Source of the DNA: CAYGSN01 sp964352675
Lineage (GTDB): Bacteria; Pseudomonadota; Alphaproteobacteria; Micavibrionales; Micavibrionaceae
Direction: 5' to 3'
Length of the DNA stretch: 58,112 nt
Assembly (NCBI GenBank): GCA_964352675.1
Contig: CAYGSN010000015.1
Location: 1-58,112, forward strand
Positions 16,851 to 25,485 of this stretch are shown here, in pieces; the first letter of the stretch is position 1; each line of letters opens with the position of its first letter. The position numbers and the translations under genes were made by a program. The notes under the pieces are model-generated. The model ran no database searches. It had not been told where the DNA came from and was given only the letters and a program-made list of their open reading frames with translations.

Positions 16851-16864
16851 TTGACTTCCATCAA
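16851..16864. promoter_or_regulatory. FNR/FixK-type box between two small genes
   Basis: TTGACTTCCATCAA fits TTGAY-N4-RTCAA. It lies between the 116-residue minus-strand gene and the 54-residue plus-strand gene, 42.5 and 41.5 bp from their respective ATGs. Confidence 0.75.
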
Positions 16865-16898
16865 TTACCCGTGCCTGATGATTTTGTAAGGTGGGCAT

Positions 16899-17063
16899 AT
16901 GAGCACAGATAAAATGATTAACGCGTCTCTATCGCGCAACATATTCAAATTCAAAAAACCGGCCAAGAATATGTTCTGGGCCTGGATTGCCTATCAAACG
17001 GTGAAGGGCACGTTGACGACATCCCTGATTTGGGTACCGCTGATTTATGCGTATTTTCATTGA
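16899..17063 (+). CDS. 54-residue membrane protein, unknown
   Basis: A small open frame with a basic N-terminal half (KFKKPAKN) and a hydrophobic C-terminal segment (about residues 39-53) that could span the membrane. AAGGTG lies about six bases upstream of the ATG and the FNR-type box is just beyond, which makes a real gene more likely than chance. No family recognised; small single-helix proteins are common accessories of respiratory complexes, but a link to cbb3 oxidase is only inference. Confidence 0.55.
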   Translation: MSTDKMINASLSRNIFKFKKPAKNMFWAWIAYQTVKGTLTTSLIWVPLIYAYFH

Positions 17064-17498
17064 GTATATAGAGAAAAGTTAGCGACAGACTGCAAGCACT
17101 GCCATTCAGTCTACGTTTCACCGGATTCAGAGAAAATATGCCCGTTAGCCCCGCCCTGTGCGGGGCTTGGCGTATGTGCCTATTCCAAAGGAAAGTAGAG
17201 CATGCCAATTCTCCGCATTTTCTCTACGCCCTAATTTTTAGTCCCTCGGGCCGCAGCAATTCCCAGTAAGCTGGGTAGAGCCCTCACACTTAAAGTCATG
17301 TTTAGTTATTGCCAAAAACATTGATGACGATACAAGGGCATATGATTTCATTGCTCTTGCAGGACATGATGACAACCATTAGCCATAAAAGAGTGCGATA
17401 ACCTCTATTACACCAATGTTTTATTACAATTCTAAGTCCTTTTTAAAAATGCTTCTAAATATTTCTTGGAATAGATCTAAATGCTACTTTTCAACAAT
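17064..17498. other. 435-bp gap: repeat arm and hairpins, no gene
   Basis: Holds one arm of the dispersed GTTAGCG repeat at its left end, a GC-rich hairpin at 17147-17167 (AGCCCCGC/GCGGGGCT, five-base loop, no U-tract) and a nested hairpin at 17248-17283 containing CCCAG/CTGGG. The string AGCTGGGTAGAGC at 17269-17281 resembles a tRNA D-arm, but no T-arm follows. The right half, next to the end of the giant gene, is AT-rich with nothing I can name. Confidence 0.4.
17069..17107 (+). repeat. dispersed GTTAGCG repeat, copy 1
   Basis: TAGAGAAAAGTTAGCG followed by ACAGACTGCAAGCACTGCC, nearly the same as the arms that bound the toxin-antitoxin modules 7-11 kb away. An inverted end with TTTTCTCTA occurs at 17218-17226, so the full unit may run from 17069 to 17226, though only the outer nine bases match. 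Confidence 0.55.
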
Positions 17499-20400
17499 CT
17501 ATGCCAATGCATAGCCTTGATCATCTTGAGCCAATAAACTTTCGTCCAACGACCCATTATCTGTTTTTGGTTGATCTTCTTTATCTCCAAAAATAGTATC
17601 AAACCAGTTTGATTTAATGGGTGTGTCCGGTGCAACATCCAGCCTTATAACATGGACAGGTGCAGCGTCCGCCGTTGTATCTCTCAGAATGGCAATCTGG
17701 TCTTTTCTGCCTTTTAACTGAATCGCCGCAAAAGCCTTTAGCGTTGTCTGTTCAAACCACGATGACCGCGAAGAAATAGCATCTGCAATAGGCGCTGATA
17801 AATCATCAGAGGCAATAATGTGGGCAAAAATATCTTTGATATCTTCTTGATCAAGATAGGCGAAGAAATCGCTCAGCGCCAGGAGTGCCTTTTTCACCTC
17901 AACAAGATGTGAGATATCTGATCCTTGTCTATGAAGCGCTTCAATTTTTTGACCAATAGATTTGGAAAAAGAGCCAACCATATCGCCGCTACCAATTGTA
18001 TGTTTTATAACATCATAAAGAATATGGCCGAGCCTAGTTTGCTCTTCTACTGTTGGATCTTCAAGGGCCATCGCCCCGGTATCGTAAATGCCTACCTCGT
18101 TGGTCTCAGGATCAATGGAAAGTTGTTCCCAATGACGGTCATGATCAAATTTCTTTCCAGCCAAAATTCTCTTTTCAAGCTGATAAAGAACATAGGCTTT
18201 TGCAAAATTCTTTTTATACGCAAGCTGTGCGGGCGCCGTTTCAGGAAGATCTTTAAAAGTTGGTCCTTTCGCCCGGTCCATGATAATCCAGTTTTTGCCG
18301 GTAACCCGCCAATCCATCACTCTTAATTTGAATATATCTCCTCCACTTTTCAGTACGACACCATGATCAGCTTCTTTCGTGTGACCATATTGCTGCACGC
18401 CAATTTCATGATCTGTTTCAATATCTGACATTTTTGCAGCTTGGATCACCATTTCCTGCACGGAAGATGTTAAATCATGAAGTTTAAGATCAGATGCCGC
18501 ATCCTTATCTTTGAGATCATCAACGGCCAAACGAATAACCCTAAAACCCTTCGCCGCCTTTTCGCGCGCTTCCGGCCTCAGAATTCTCAGCACTTTACCA
18601 TCACCTAAAGCCGTGGTTGTGTAGTAGGAGGCAGAACCCAAAATATCGCCCAAATACTGGTATTTCCATAATTCTGTTGGAATATTTTCCGCTCTGATCC
18701 AGTCAAATAGCGCCCATCTTGGGGGGCTGTCCGCCGCGCCTTTTAGTTCCTGCAACTCGTCTTTTATTTTCTGTGGTGTATTGGGATGCGATGCAATCGC
18801 TTGCCCAAGTTTAATTTCCGCTGGTCCCATATTTTCCAAGAAAAGCTTTAGAGCCTTGCCAATATTTCCAGTATCCCCGCCAATATTTCTATTGGCCACC
18901 ATCATGGCAGAGAGAATTAAAACGCGTTCGTAATCGCTTCTGGATTTAATGTAAGAATGCATAACTTCACGCGCATATTTTGCTTCTACCGACTCATCGT
19001 CCGGGGAGATAATATTGTTCATAACGGTTGCAAAAACACGCTCCCAAGCCTGTTGTCCATGATCTTCATTCTCTCCATGTATGCGTACGGAGCTCTTTAA
19101 AATGCGAGATGTAATAACGGATCTGGGTTTTAATGGCGCAGACCAAAAATTTTCATAGAGGATCTTACAATCTCTTGATCTTGTATTTGCCAAAATCTTT
19201 TTTAAATGTTTTTTATCATCATCAAAACCAGAATTCTCATATTTTTCTCTCATCTTGACATCGATATACGCACTTAGCTCTTCGCATTCTGGCTGCCCTC
19301 CTTTAGAATTAAAAAACTGAATGAATTTTTGTGCAAGTTCTGGGTCGCGGTCCATCTCTTTGGTGAGGCAATCAACGCCAATCCCGTAGAGATAGCTATC
19401 CATCATTTCCTTAGAGCCTAACTTAATCTGCAGGGCGTCTTTTATCATGTCTGAAGTTTGCTCCTGGGAAATAATTCTGTCAGATAAATCACGCAGCAAT
19501 AGATATTTGTCCGCAATGCCAATAGAACCAGAAATCAAACCCTGGTGCCAAGTGTCTCTGTACGAGCCATGCCTATTACTTTTATCTGCGCTATTTAACG
19601 CTTTTAAATAGATCGCCAATCTTTTCTGATATGGCTCTGACTTATCATCTGGTCCCAGTTTTTCTGAAACATCATCGACATACATCGTAAACAGGCGCTC
19701 ACGTGTTTCCGGATAAGCTGATCTTAAATTTTTATCCAGCAAGATGAAGAAACATTCATTTTTGCGCTTGCCGGCCGGCATTTCTGCAGCTTTATCAAGA
19801 ATATCATTGATAATTTTATCTTCGAATTCCCGATCATCCAAGAACGTGTTTTTTGCATAGACAAAGGCTTTCGCATGATCCAGTGCATCTTCTGGCCAGA
19901 ATGTCGGATCTTTGGCCATCTCTGCTATTTTATCGAGACGATCTTCTTCTTGATCAAGTTTCTTGGCATAGCTCAGCCGCCCAGACATGTTTTCGCTAAA
20001 AGATTTGCCCTTCTGATAGATATTATAGATATCTCGAATTTTTTCTAAAGCATCGGGTTTTTGCAGCGCTTGAGCTTCCGCCTGGCGAATTAATGTATTA
20101 ACCCTCTCATGCACGGTGCTCAAAAACGCTTTATGCTCTGGGCTTATCCCCGGAGTTTGAGGCTCCTTCCTGCCTTCAGGCTCATCTTCCTCGTCATAAA
20201 AGTCGATTGCCGATTCAAAATAGTCATCATCATGCCTTGCTTTATTCTTTTCATCGGCAGCGGCCCTTGCTGCCGCATCTGCTTGAAAAGCTTGTAAAAG
20301 GCCCCTGCGCACACTGAGCAAGTTGCTGGCTGTATCTAACAATGTATCACACGATAAATCTGCATAGTTTGGATCATGTGCAATCGCTTGCTCTACTAAG

Positions 20401-23396
20401 GGAACCAAATTGCTTTGTGACACAAATCTGGCATAGGTCCGATAGCACGAATGTTTCAGGTTTTCTGGATCGTTCAAATAACCAGAGCTCGTGCTATATT
20501 CAATTTGCCTGAGTGCAATAGACAGGTTGTGTATATCCATGTCAGGCGTTTGTTCAAGATGCCGCATGACATCAAACATATGAAGGTACCAGCCATATCT
20601 ATTGTCTGAGTCGGTGTTCTCTGCCTCGCTCTGTTGTTTAACAAAGCTTTCCAGCTCTTGTCGGTTTGTTGCAGCTTTATAGCCGTATCTGCCGGCCACA
20701 ATTTGCATGCTTGGCGCTAATTGGTCATGTCCGGCAACAACCAGATCAATCTGCTGCTCTAGGATCCCCAAATAATTACAGAGATGTTCGTAGCCGTGAG
20801 TATGCAAGATTTTCCGAACGGCGCCCTTTTCATCGAGCACGCCAAATTCAGCTATTTTCTTTTTCTGCTCTGGCGTTAATCGTTGTAAGTGGAACCAGTG
20901 TTTCTTCCCTTCAAAAATACTGTAAAAAATATTGTGAACCAGGTCGGCTGTAGATTTTGATTTCTCTTCATAAAACTGAAGCTCTTGCGCTGCGGCTTCA
21001 TAGTCTTCTTTTCTAAGCGCTTCAAATGCAGGATCTTGCTCTCTCCAAACTGCATATCTTAATTCATCGCACCTTTTTTGCAGCGCAGCCACTTTGGGTT
21101 CGGCATCCAACCACATATCAATCGCTTGCTGTAACAACACAAAGGCTGTCTCGAACATCTCTTCTTGCTGCATGTTTTTCTGGGCAGTCAGTCGATCTCT
21201 GAAATCTGCACCAAAATGTTCTTGAAATATTGGGTTTGTAAACTCAAGAAGTTGATCGTTAAACCCATTCGATACGGTATCTTCTCCGTATATTGTTTTT
21301 GCAATTTTAGATCCAGGTATCAGATGTTCTTGCCTGTAACGCTCTGGGATCATCTCCATCACAGAGGTTCTGTCTCTACCCCATATCCTCTCATCCTCAT
21401 CTTCCGGCTTCTCAGCAGGCAAGGCATTAAACATGGAAATAAAATCATATATGGTTTTGGATGCGGGCGATTTCGGCTTATCATCGTCGCGTTCAAATCT
21501 GGAGGAATTATTGAACTCTTTTTCTATGTCCACCGGAAAAATAAAATCTGGATCATCTATGCTTAAAACCGCATCACGCGCCTGTGCGATCATTTCGGCT
21601 TCATTATCAAAATAATCACTCACATACGCATAGGCTTCTAAGACCGTCTCACGCTGAACTGCAAAATCTAGTTCATATCCTTCAAGCTTTTTATCAGCAA
21701 TTTTTCCATCTGCTGTAATTTCGTAGTGGGTATAGCTTCCTTTGCGGATATAAGGCAGGCCATGCGAAATTCTAAAATCTTCAATATCTTTGTCTTTTAA
21801 GAATGCCAGGACAGCCGTTCTAGCTTCCTCGCCTGTTCCAGCAATGGTCACCAGGTTATTCCAAGGCGCAGGCTCATCAGCACGCAATTCGCCGTAAACA
21901 TTATCCTGACTTCTGTAGTCGGTGTCTCTGTTTGGTTTGAAACTAGAGAGATTATCGAATTTATCTGAGAATTGCCGATATCTAATTGTTGTGATGTCTT
22001 CTTGAATTTTGCTTAATGTTTTCAGCTGATCGATAGCACTCGCAAAACCCTCCAAAGATGTGGCTGTTCGTATTGTATCTTTCGCCTTTTCAATGTCGAT
22101 CTCGAGCTTTGTTAACTTTACCGGCTCCGAAGGTTTATCTCCCCACCCTCTTTCTTTACGCCGGCTGTGATCTTTAAATAGATGGTGAAAATAGGTGTAG
22201 AGAATCCCCGCAGAAGAAAGGTAATTCAAATGGTCTTTCTCTGGATAGCCGTGTTCAGCTATGTGACCATAGGCTTTATTTTGGACGTAGATGTTCAGAT
22301 CTTCCGTATTGATTGAGGGCTGGCTCCCATATCCTGCTTGTGTGCCTCGAATAACACCTTCGGCAAGGCTGGCAATCTTTTGCTGATATTTTTTTGGAAT
22401 GACTGGCCCCTGAAAATAGCGCGGATTATCTGTCTCCATTTGTTCTTGATACAGCTTTCTGCGATCCCTTAAGAAGGGGTCTTCACTATATCTTTGCTCT
22501 TCTGGAGGTTCAGGCGGAAGAGCGTCCAATTTTTCTTGGAAAAACACCTGGTGCGGTATGGGGGTGGCTAAATGATCGATACAATCAACCAGGACTTTAA
22601 GCCGGCCTAAAGGTTTTTGCGCATCGAAATTGTGCGTCCTTAAAAATGCATCGACCGGATCTTCATAGAGCGCATCGAAAACCGTTTTATCAAACTCGGC
22701 TGGCGTTCTTTCATCAATCAAATGTGATAAGCGGGTAAGGGCCGCTTCAATTCCGGTTTTGCGATTTTCGGCGCTCATATGAACATCAAAGATTTCCGCC
22801 CAGTGAATATCTTCGATCTCTCTTTCTCTGTCTGAAAGTGGCGTATAGTGGTGTTTTCTCTCTTTCTTTTTGGCACGCTGCTGCTCTATGTAATCTCCAA
22901 TCTTTCCAGACAGGACCAACGCTTGCTTTGGATCTCCGCCCGCATCATACATGAGATCAACAGCATGCAGATCCGCGATTTCTTCTTCACCTTTTGAGTT
23001 TCTTTCAATGCCACGGCGTCGCATAATCATATGTGTAAGTTCATGGCCTATAGCCTGATCCAACTGATCGCGGCTATCAACCGCATCAACCAAACCGCGC
23101 GTCACCCCAATCACATCGGTTTTAAGGGGGTTTACGGTATAACGAATTGTTGAATAGTCGTCTCTGGGCGGTTTTTTATCCGGATCAGGATTTGGCGGCG
23201 CCATATGAAAGGCATTAAGCTGATCAGAATCTGATAAAACAAAAGTTACAGGCGTTTTATCAAAATCAATATAGCGCCCGCCCAGGGCTTTACCTCTGAG
23301 CAATAAAAATTCATGAATACGCCGACCTTCGGCGGAGTGAGGATCTACGATTCTATGTTTTACGAAGAAATCTTCTTCTATGATTCTATTGGTCAT
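17499..23396 (-). CDS. giant protein: M48-like protease motif and UbiB-like kinase region
   Basis: 1965 residues, no signal peptide and no clear membrane helix. Near the N-terminus HELTH (118-122) followed by EEEIADLHAVDL (E139, D142) and DAGGDP reproduces the zinc site pattern of M48-type metalloproteases (HExxH, then ExxxD-like). The middle 1,300 residues are largely helical and charged with no domain I can name. Near the C-terminus (about 1560-1800) a stretch resembles the ABC1/UbiB kinase fold: a glycine loop and VLRILRP, where UbiB has VAVKVLRP, then HDRHWEQ in place of the catalytic loop HADxHPGN, then YDTG in place of DFG. The lysine and asparagine are changed, so it may be a pseudokinase. 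The gene stands alone, flanked by repeats and toxin-antitoxin genes. A secreted or host/prey-directed effector is possible, but nothing in the sequence proves export. Confidence 0.7.
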   Translation of the reverse strand: MTNRIIEEDFFVKHRIVDPHSAEGRRIHEFLLLRGKALGGRYIDFDKTPVTFVLSDSDQLNAFHMAPPNPDPDKKPPRDDYSTIRYTVNPLKTDVIGVTRGLVDAVDSRDQLDQAIGHELTHMIMRRRGIERNSKGEEEIADLHAVDLMYDAGGDPKQALVLSGKIGDYIEQQRAKKKERKHHYTPLSDREREIEDIHWAEIFDVHMSAENRKTGIEAALTRLSHLIDERTPAEFDKTVFDALYEDPVDAFLRTHNFDAQKPLGRLKVLVDCIDHLATPIPHQVFFQEKLDALPPEPPEEQRYSEDPFLRDRRKLYQEQMETDNPRYFQGPVIPKKYQQKIASLAEGVIRGTQAGYGSQPSINTEDLNIYVQNKAYGHIAEHGYPEKDHLNYLSSAGILYTYFHHLFKDHSRRKERGWGDKPSEPVKLTKLEIDIEKAKDTIRTATSLEGFASAIDQLKTLSKIQEDITTIRYRQFSDKFDNLSSFKPNRDTDYRSQDNVYGELRADEPAPWNNLVTIAGTGEEARTAVLAFLKDKDIEDFRISHGLPYIRKGSYTHYEITADGKIADKKLEGYELDFAVQRETVLEAYAYVSDYFDNEAEMIAQARDAVLSIDDPDFIFPVDIEKEFNNSSRFERDDDKPKSPASKTIYDFISMFNALPAEKPEDEDERIWGRDRTSVMEMIPERYRQEHLIPGSKIAKTIYGEDTVSNGFNDQLLEFTNPIFQEHFGADFRDRLTAQKNMQQEEMFETAFVLLQQAIDMWLDAEPKVAALQKRCDELRYAVWREQDPAFEALRKEDYEAAAQELQFYEEKSKSTADLVHNIFYSIFEGKKHWFHLQRLTPEQKKKIAEFGVLDEKGAVRKILHTHGYEHLCNYLGILEQQIDLVVAGHDQLAPSMQIVAGRYGYKAATNRQELESFVKQQSEAENTDSDNRYGWYLHMFDVMRHLEQTPDMDIHNLSIALRQIEYSTSSGYLNDPENLKHSCYRTYARFVSQSNLVPLVEQAIAHDPNYADLSCDTLLDTASNLLSVRRGLLQAFQADAAARAAADEKNKARHDDDYFESAIDFYDEEDEPEGRKEPQTPGISPEHKAFLSTVHERVNTLIRQAEAQALQKPDALEKIRDIYNIYQKGKSFSENMSGRLSYAKKLDQEEDRLDKIAEMAKDPTFWPEDALDHAKAFVYAKNTFLDDREFEDKIINDILDKAAEMPAGKRKNECFFILLDKNLRSAYPETRERLFTMYVDDVSEKLGPDDKSEPYQKRLAIYLKALNSADKSNRHGSYRDTWHQGLISGSIGIADKYLLLRDLSDRIISQEQTSDMIKDALQIKLGSKEMMDSYLYGIGVDCLTKEMDRDPELAQKFIQFFNSKGGQPECEELSAYIDVKMREKYENSGFDDDKKHLKKILANTRSRDCKILYENFWSAPLKPRSVITSRILKSSVRIHGENEDHGQQAWERVFATVMNNIISPDDESVEAKYAREVMHSYIKSRSDYERVLILSAMMVANRNIGGDTGNIGKALKLFLENMGPAEIKLGQAIASHPNTPQKIKDELQELKGAADSPPRWALFDWIRAENIPTELWKYQYLGDILGSASYYTTTALGDGKVLRILRPEAREKAAKGFRVIRLAVDDLKDKDAASDLKLHDLTSSVQEMVIQAAKMSDIETDHEIGVQQYGHTKEADHGVVLKSGGDIFKLRVMDWRVTGKNWIIMDRAKGPTFKDLPETAPAQLAYKKNFAKAYVLYQLEKRILAGKKFDHDRHWEQLSIDPETNEVGIYDTGAMALEDPTVEEQTRLGHILYDVIKHTIGSGDMVGSFSKSIGQKIEALHRQGSDISHLVEVKKALLALSDFFAYLDQEDIKDIFAHIIASDDLSAPIADAISSRSSWFEQTTLKAFAAIQLKGRKDQIAILRDTTADAAPVHVIRLDVAPDTPIKSNWFDTIFGDKEDQPKTDNGSLDESLLAQDDQGYALA

Positions 23397-23624
23397 ATTG
23401 TTGCCCAGCCTTCAGCATGCAGCTAACACAATATGTCTAAATATTGCAAGGAAATAAGATGAAGGCTAGTCAAATTAAATATTTCAAGCTTTATAAAAAA
23501 CAAATAAAAACAAATATTTATAGTTAATTTGTGCATCTATGGAGGTCAAAAAACTTTGTGTTCATGATGCCGCAATATCGGAGAACTCACAAAGCTCCAC
23601 TAACTGCTCTGCCATTTGTTTCAA

Positions 23625-24002
23625 TCATCCATCACCGCAAACATGCGCCTGGACGGTTGCGCCCTCAATCAGAAGATTGAGTTGCCCGGATAATTCCGAA
23701 GGATTTTTGGCTCCAGCGGCTTCAGCCAGAGTTTTGATATATTGATGCATGCAATTTTTGTGCTCGGCACACAGCATATGACAAGGATCATCAACAGAGG
23801 TAAACTCGGCAGACGCATTTATAAACATGCACCCGTAAAAGTTTTTGCTGTTAAACCATTCGTCAGCGGCGTCAAAGACAGCCTCCAGACGTTCTGCCGG
23901 CGACCCGCCAAAACGTTCTACAGCATGCATAAAACGATCCATGAACTCTTTATCCCCGCGGCGCAGGACAGTCAAAATCAACTCGTCTTTAGATTTGAAG
24001 TG
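23625..24002 (-). pseudogene. 5'-truncated TetR family regulator
   Basis: About 125 residues closely matching residues 44-166 of the intact TetR protein at 24703-25269: NHFKSKDELIL, VLRRGDKEF, AVFDAADEWFN, FYGCMFINASAEFTS, and AAGAKNPSELS all align. The DNA-binding N-terminal third is missing: similarity stops at about 24002, exactly where the promoter of the first AbrB/Doc module begins. The C-terminus ends early (CGDG then stop), lacking about 20 residues. A start at the ATG at 23981 would give a non-DNA-binding protein. Best read as a duplicate cut by insertion or recombination of the toxin-antitoxin module. Confidence 0.8.
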
Positions 24003-24008
24003 GTTTTA

Positions 24009-24048
24009 TTGACTTTTTTTCATTTATGTTATAACATAAGTTATAACA
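24009..24048 (+). promoter_or_regulatory. promoter and palindromic operator of AbrB/Doc module 1
   Basis: TTGACT (24009-24014) can serve as -35. A palindrome of half-sites TGTTATAAC and GTTATAACA separated by ATAA occupies 24027-24048 and covers the -10 region. The same palindrome precedes module 2 with the same distance to the ATG, so it is probably the autoregulatory site bound by the AbrB/MazE-type antitoxin. Confidence 0.7.
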
Positions 24049-24062
24049 ATGGAGTTTTGAAT

Positions 24063-24284
24063 ATGGAGCTAAAAGTCACGAAAATTGGTAATTCTTTAGG
24101 CGTTGTGCTGCCTAAGGAATTGATTGCGCAGTTAAAGCTTGAAAAAGGCGATATAATCTGGGCAACAGAGGCAAGTTCTGGATATCGTATTACGCCCTAT
24201 GATCCTGAGTTTGGTGAGCAAATGGAAGCGGCGCGTAAAGTCATGAAAAAACGCCGCAATGTTTTGCGAGAATTGGCTAAATGA
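24063..24284 (+). CDS. AbrB/MazE-type antitoxin (module 1)
   Basis: 73 residues. The N-terminal half is a swapped-hairpin AbrB DNA-binding domain: MELKVTKIGNSLGVVLPKEL then LEKGD. The C-terminal half, rich in basic residues (MKKRRNVLRELAK), should bind and neutralise the toxin. I start at the ATG at 24063, which follows GGAG and the operator; a longer frame upstream would read through the promoter. The stop overlaps the Doc ATG by 4 bp. About 85% identical by eye to the antitoxin at 27470. Confidence 0.88.
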   Translation: MELKVTKIGNSLGVVLPKELIAQLKLEKGDIIWATEASSGYRITPYDPEFGEQMEAARKVMKKRRNVLRELAK

Positions 24285-24667
24285 CATCCTATGTGTGGAT
24301 TCTAGAATCTATTATCCATGCCATCCATGACGAACAAATAGCAGAACATGGGGGTCTACAGGGAACTCGTGATGCTACACTGTTGCAATCTGCGCTGGCT
24401 CGTCCTCTTAATTTAGCTGAATATGAAGAGCCCGATATTGCGGATTTAGCGGCCTGCTACGGTTACGGAATAGCCAACAATCATCCTTTTAATGATGGGA
24501 ATAAGCGAACTGCTTTTGTTGTAACGGAGTTGTTTTTATTAATGAACGGATATGAGTTAATCGCTGATGATACGGTGTGTGTTTTAACAATGCTGGGTGT
24601 GGCTTACGGTGAGATCACAGAGCAAGAATTTGCGAATTGGATTAGGCAGAATATGAAGAAAGGTTAG
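24281..24667 (+). CDS. doc: Doc-type (death-on-curing, Fic fold) toxin, module 1
   Basis: 128 residues. The Fic/Doc active-site loop is intact: HPFNDGNKRTAF at residues 68-79. Doc toxins phosphorylate elongation factor Tu and stop translation. Coupled to the antitoxin by ATGA. The last codons and stop (GGT TAG) are formed by the dispersed GTTAG repeat, as in module 2. Pairing of Doc with an AbrB-type antitoxin rather than Phd is known in chromosomal systems. Confidence 0.9.
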   Translation: MTSYVWILESIIHAIHDEQIAEHGGLQGTRDATLLQSALARPLNLAEYEEPDIADLAACYGYGIANNHPFNDGNKRTAFVVTELFLLMNGYELIADDTVCVLTMLGVAYGEITEQEFANWIRQNMKKG

Positions 24668-24692
24668 TGGCAGACTACAACCCCTGCCATTC
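24658..24692 (+). repeat. dispersed GTTAGCG repeat, copy 2
   Basis: GAAAGGTTAGTGGCAGACTA, then CAACCCCTGCCATTC; aligns with copy 1 over its whole length with a few changes. It starts inside the toxin gene and supplies its stop codon. No inverted right arm is visible before the TetR gene. Confidence 0.6.
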
Positions 24693-24702
24693 AATATTAG
24701 TT

Positions 24703-25269
24703 TTAATTAAAAGCAGCGTTAATAAATACACACCCCATTTTCTTTGCTTTTTGTGCTGCTTGTTTATCACCACAAACATGTGCTTGGACGGTTGCCCCTT
24801 CGATCAACAGATTTAGCTGTTCGGACAACTCAGAAGGGTTTTTAGCTCCAGCAGCTTCGGCCAGCTTTTTTATGTATTGATGCATAAGGTTCTTATGCTC
24901 GGCAGAAACGATATGGCATGGATTATCGGCGGATGTGAATTCAGCAGAGGCATTGATAAACATACAGCCATAAAACTGTTTGCCGTTAAACCATTCATCG
25001 GCCGCATCAAAGACGGCTTCCAAGCGTTCGGTCGGTGTCGTTCCATAACGCTCTACGGCACGCATGAAATTGTTTCTGAATTCCTCATCCCGGCGGCGCA
25101 GCACGGCCAAGATTAATTCGTCTTTAGATTTGAAATGATTATACAGCGTCTTTTTTGAGACATTCGCAGCCTCTCGAATCTTCTCAACGCCGGTGGCATT
25201 AAACCCGTCTTTATAAAACAAAGTGAGAGCAACCGTGATGATCTGTTCTCTCTTCAAATTACTTTTCAT
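24703..25269 (-). CDS. TetR family transcriptional repressor
   Basis: 188 residues: helix-turn-helix at about 25-47 (GVEKIREAANVSKKTLYNHF) and a C-terminal ligand domain with FYGCMFINASAEF, typical of the subgroup that controls small redox or thiol enzymes. It faces away from a 47-residue open frame and an AhpD-like gene. The 216-bp divergent region contains three copies of an ACCGATCRGT palindrome, its likely operator. A truncated second copy lies at 23625-24002 on the other side of the AbrB/Doc module. Confidence 0.9.
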   Translation of the reverse strand: MKSNLKREQIITVALTLFYKDGFNATGVEKIREAANVSKKTLYNHFKSKDELILAVLRRRDEEFRNNFMRAVERYGTTPTERLEAVFDAADEWFNGKQFYGCMFINASAEFTSADNPCHIVSAEHKNLMHQYIKKLAEAAGAKNPSELSEQLNLLIEGATVQAHVCGDKQAAQKAKKMGCVFINAAFN

Positions 25270-25282
25270 TATTAAAAACTCC

Positions 25283-25298
25283 TATACCGATCAGTATA
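25283..25298. promoter_or_regulatory. TetR operator-like site 1
   Basis: TATACCGATCAGTATA, a near-perfect palindrome 14 bp before the tetR ATG, well placed for autorepression. Confidence 0.65.
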
Positions 25299-25397
25299 TA
25301 TTCTCCAGAAAAATAAGCAATTTTTATTTTATGAAGTCATAATATAATATTATAAGTAACTGTTTTTATTAATATAAAAATTAATTTTCTCACACTA

Positions 25398-25455
25398 TTG
25401 ACAATGCACACCGATCAGTATACTTAAATTATACAAGGAAACCGATCGGTATACT
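25398..25455 (+). promoter_or_regulatory. promoter with TetR operator-like sites 2 and 3
   Basis: TTGACA at 25398-25403 is a good -35. Site 2, ACCGATCAGTATAC (25410-25423), covers the spacer and -10 region, and site 3, ACCGATCGGTATAC (25441-25454), follows just downstream. Both repeat the core of site 1. Bound repressor would block the promoter of the 47-residue frame and the AhpD-like gene. Confidence 0.65.
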
Positions 25456-25485
25456 TTTGGTGTCGATCAAGCGCAGGAGGAAAAT

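Noticed and set aside
17255..17300. tRNA gene or tRNA fragment
   Set aside because: AGCTGGGTAGAGC looks like a D-arm, but no acceptor pairing, T-arm or proper anticodon stem follows.
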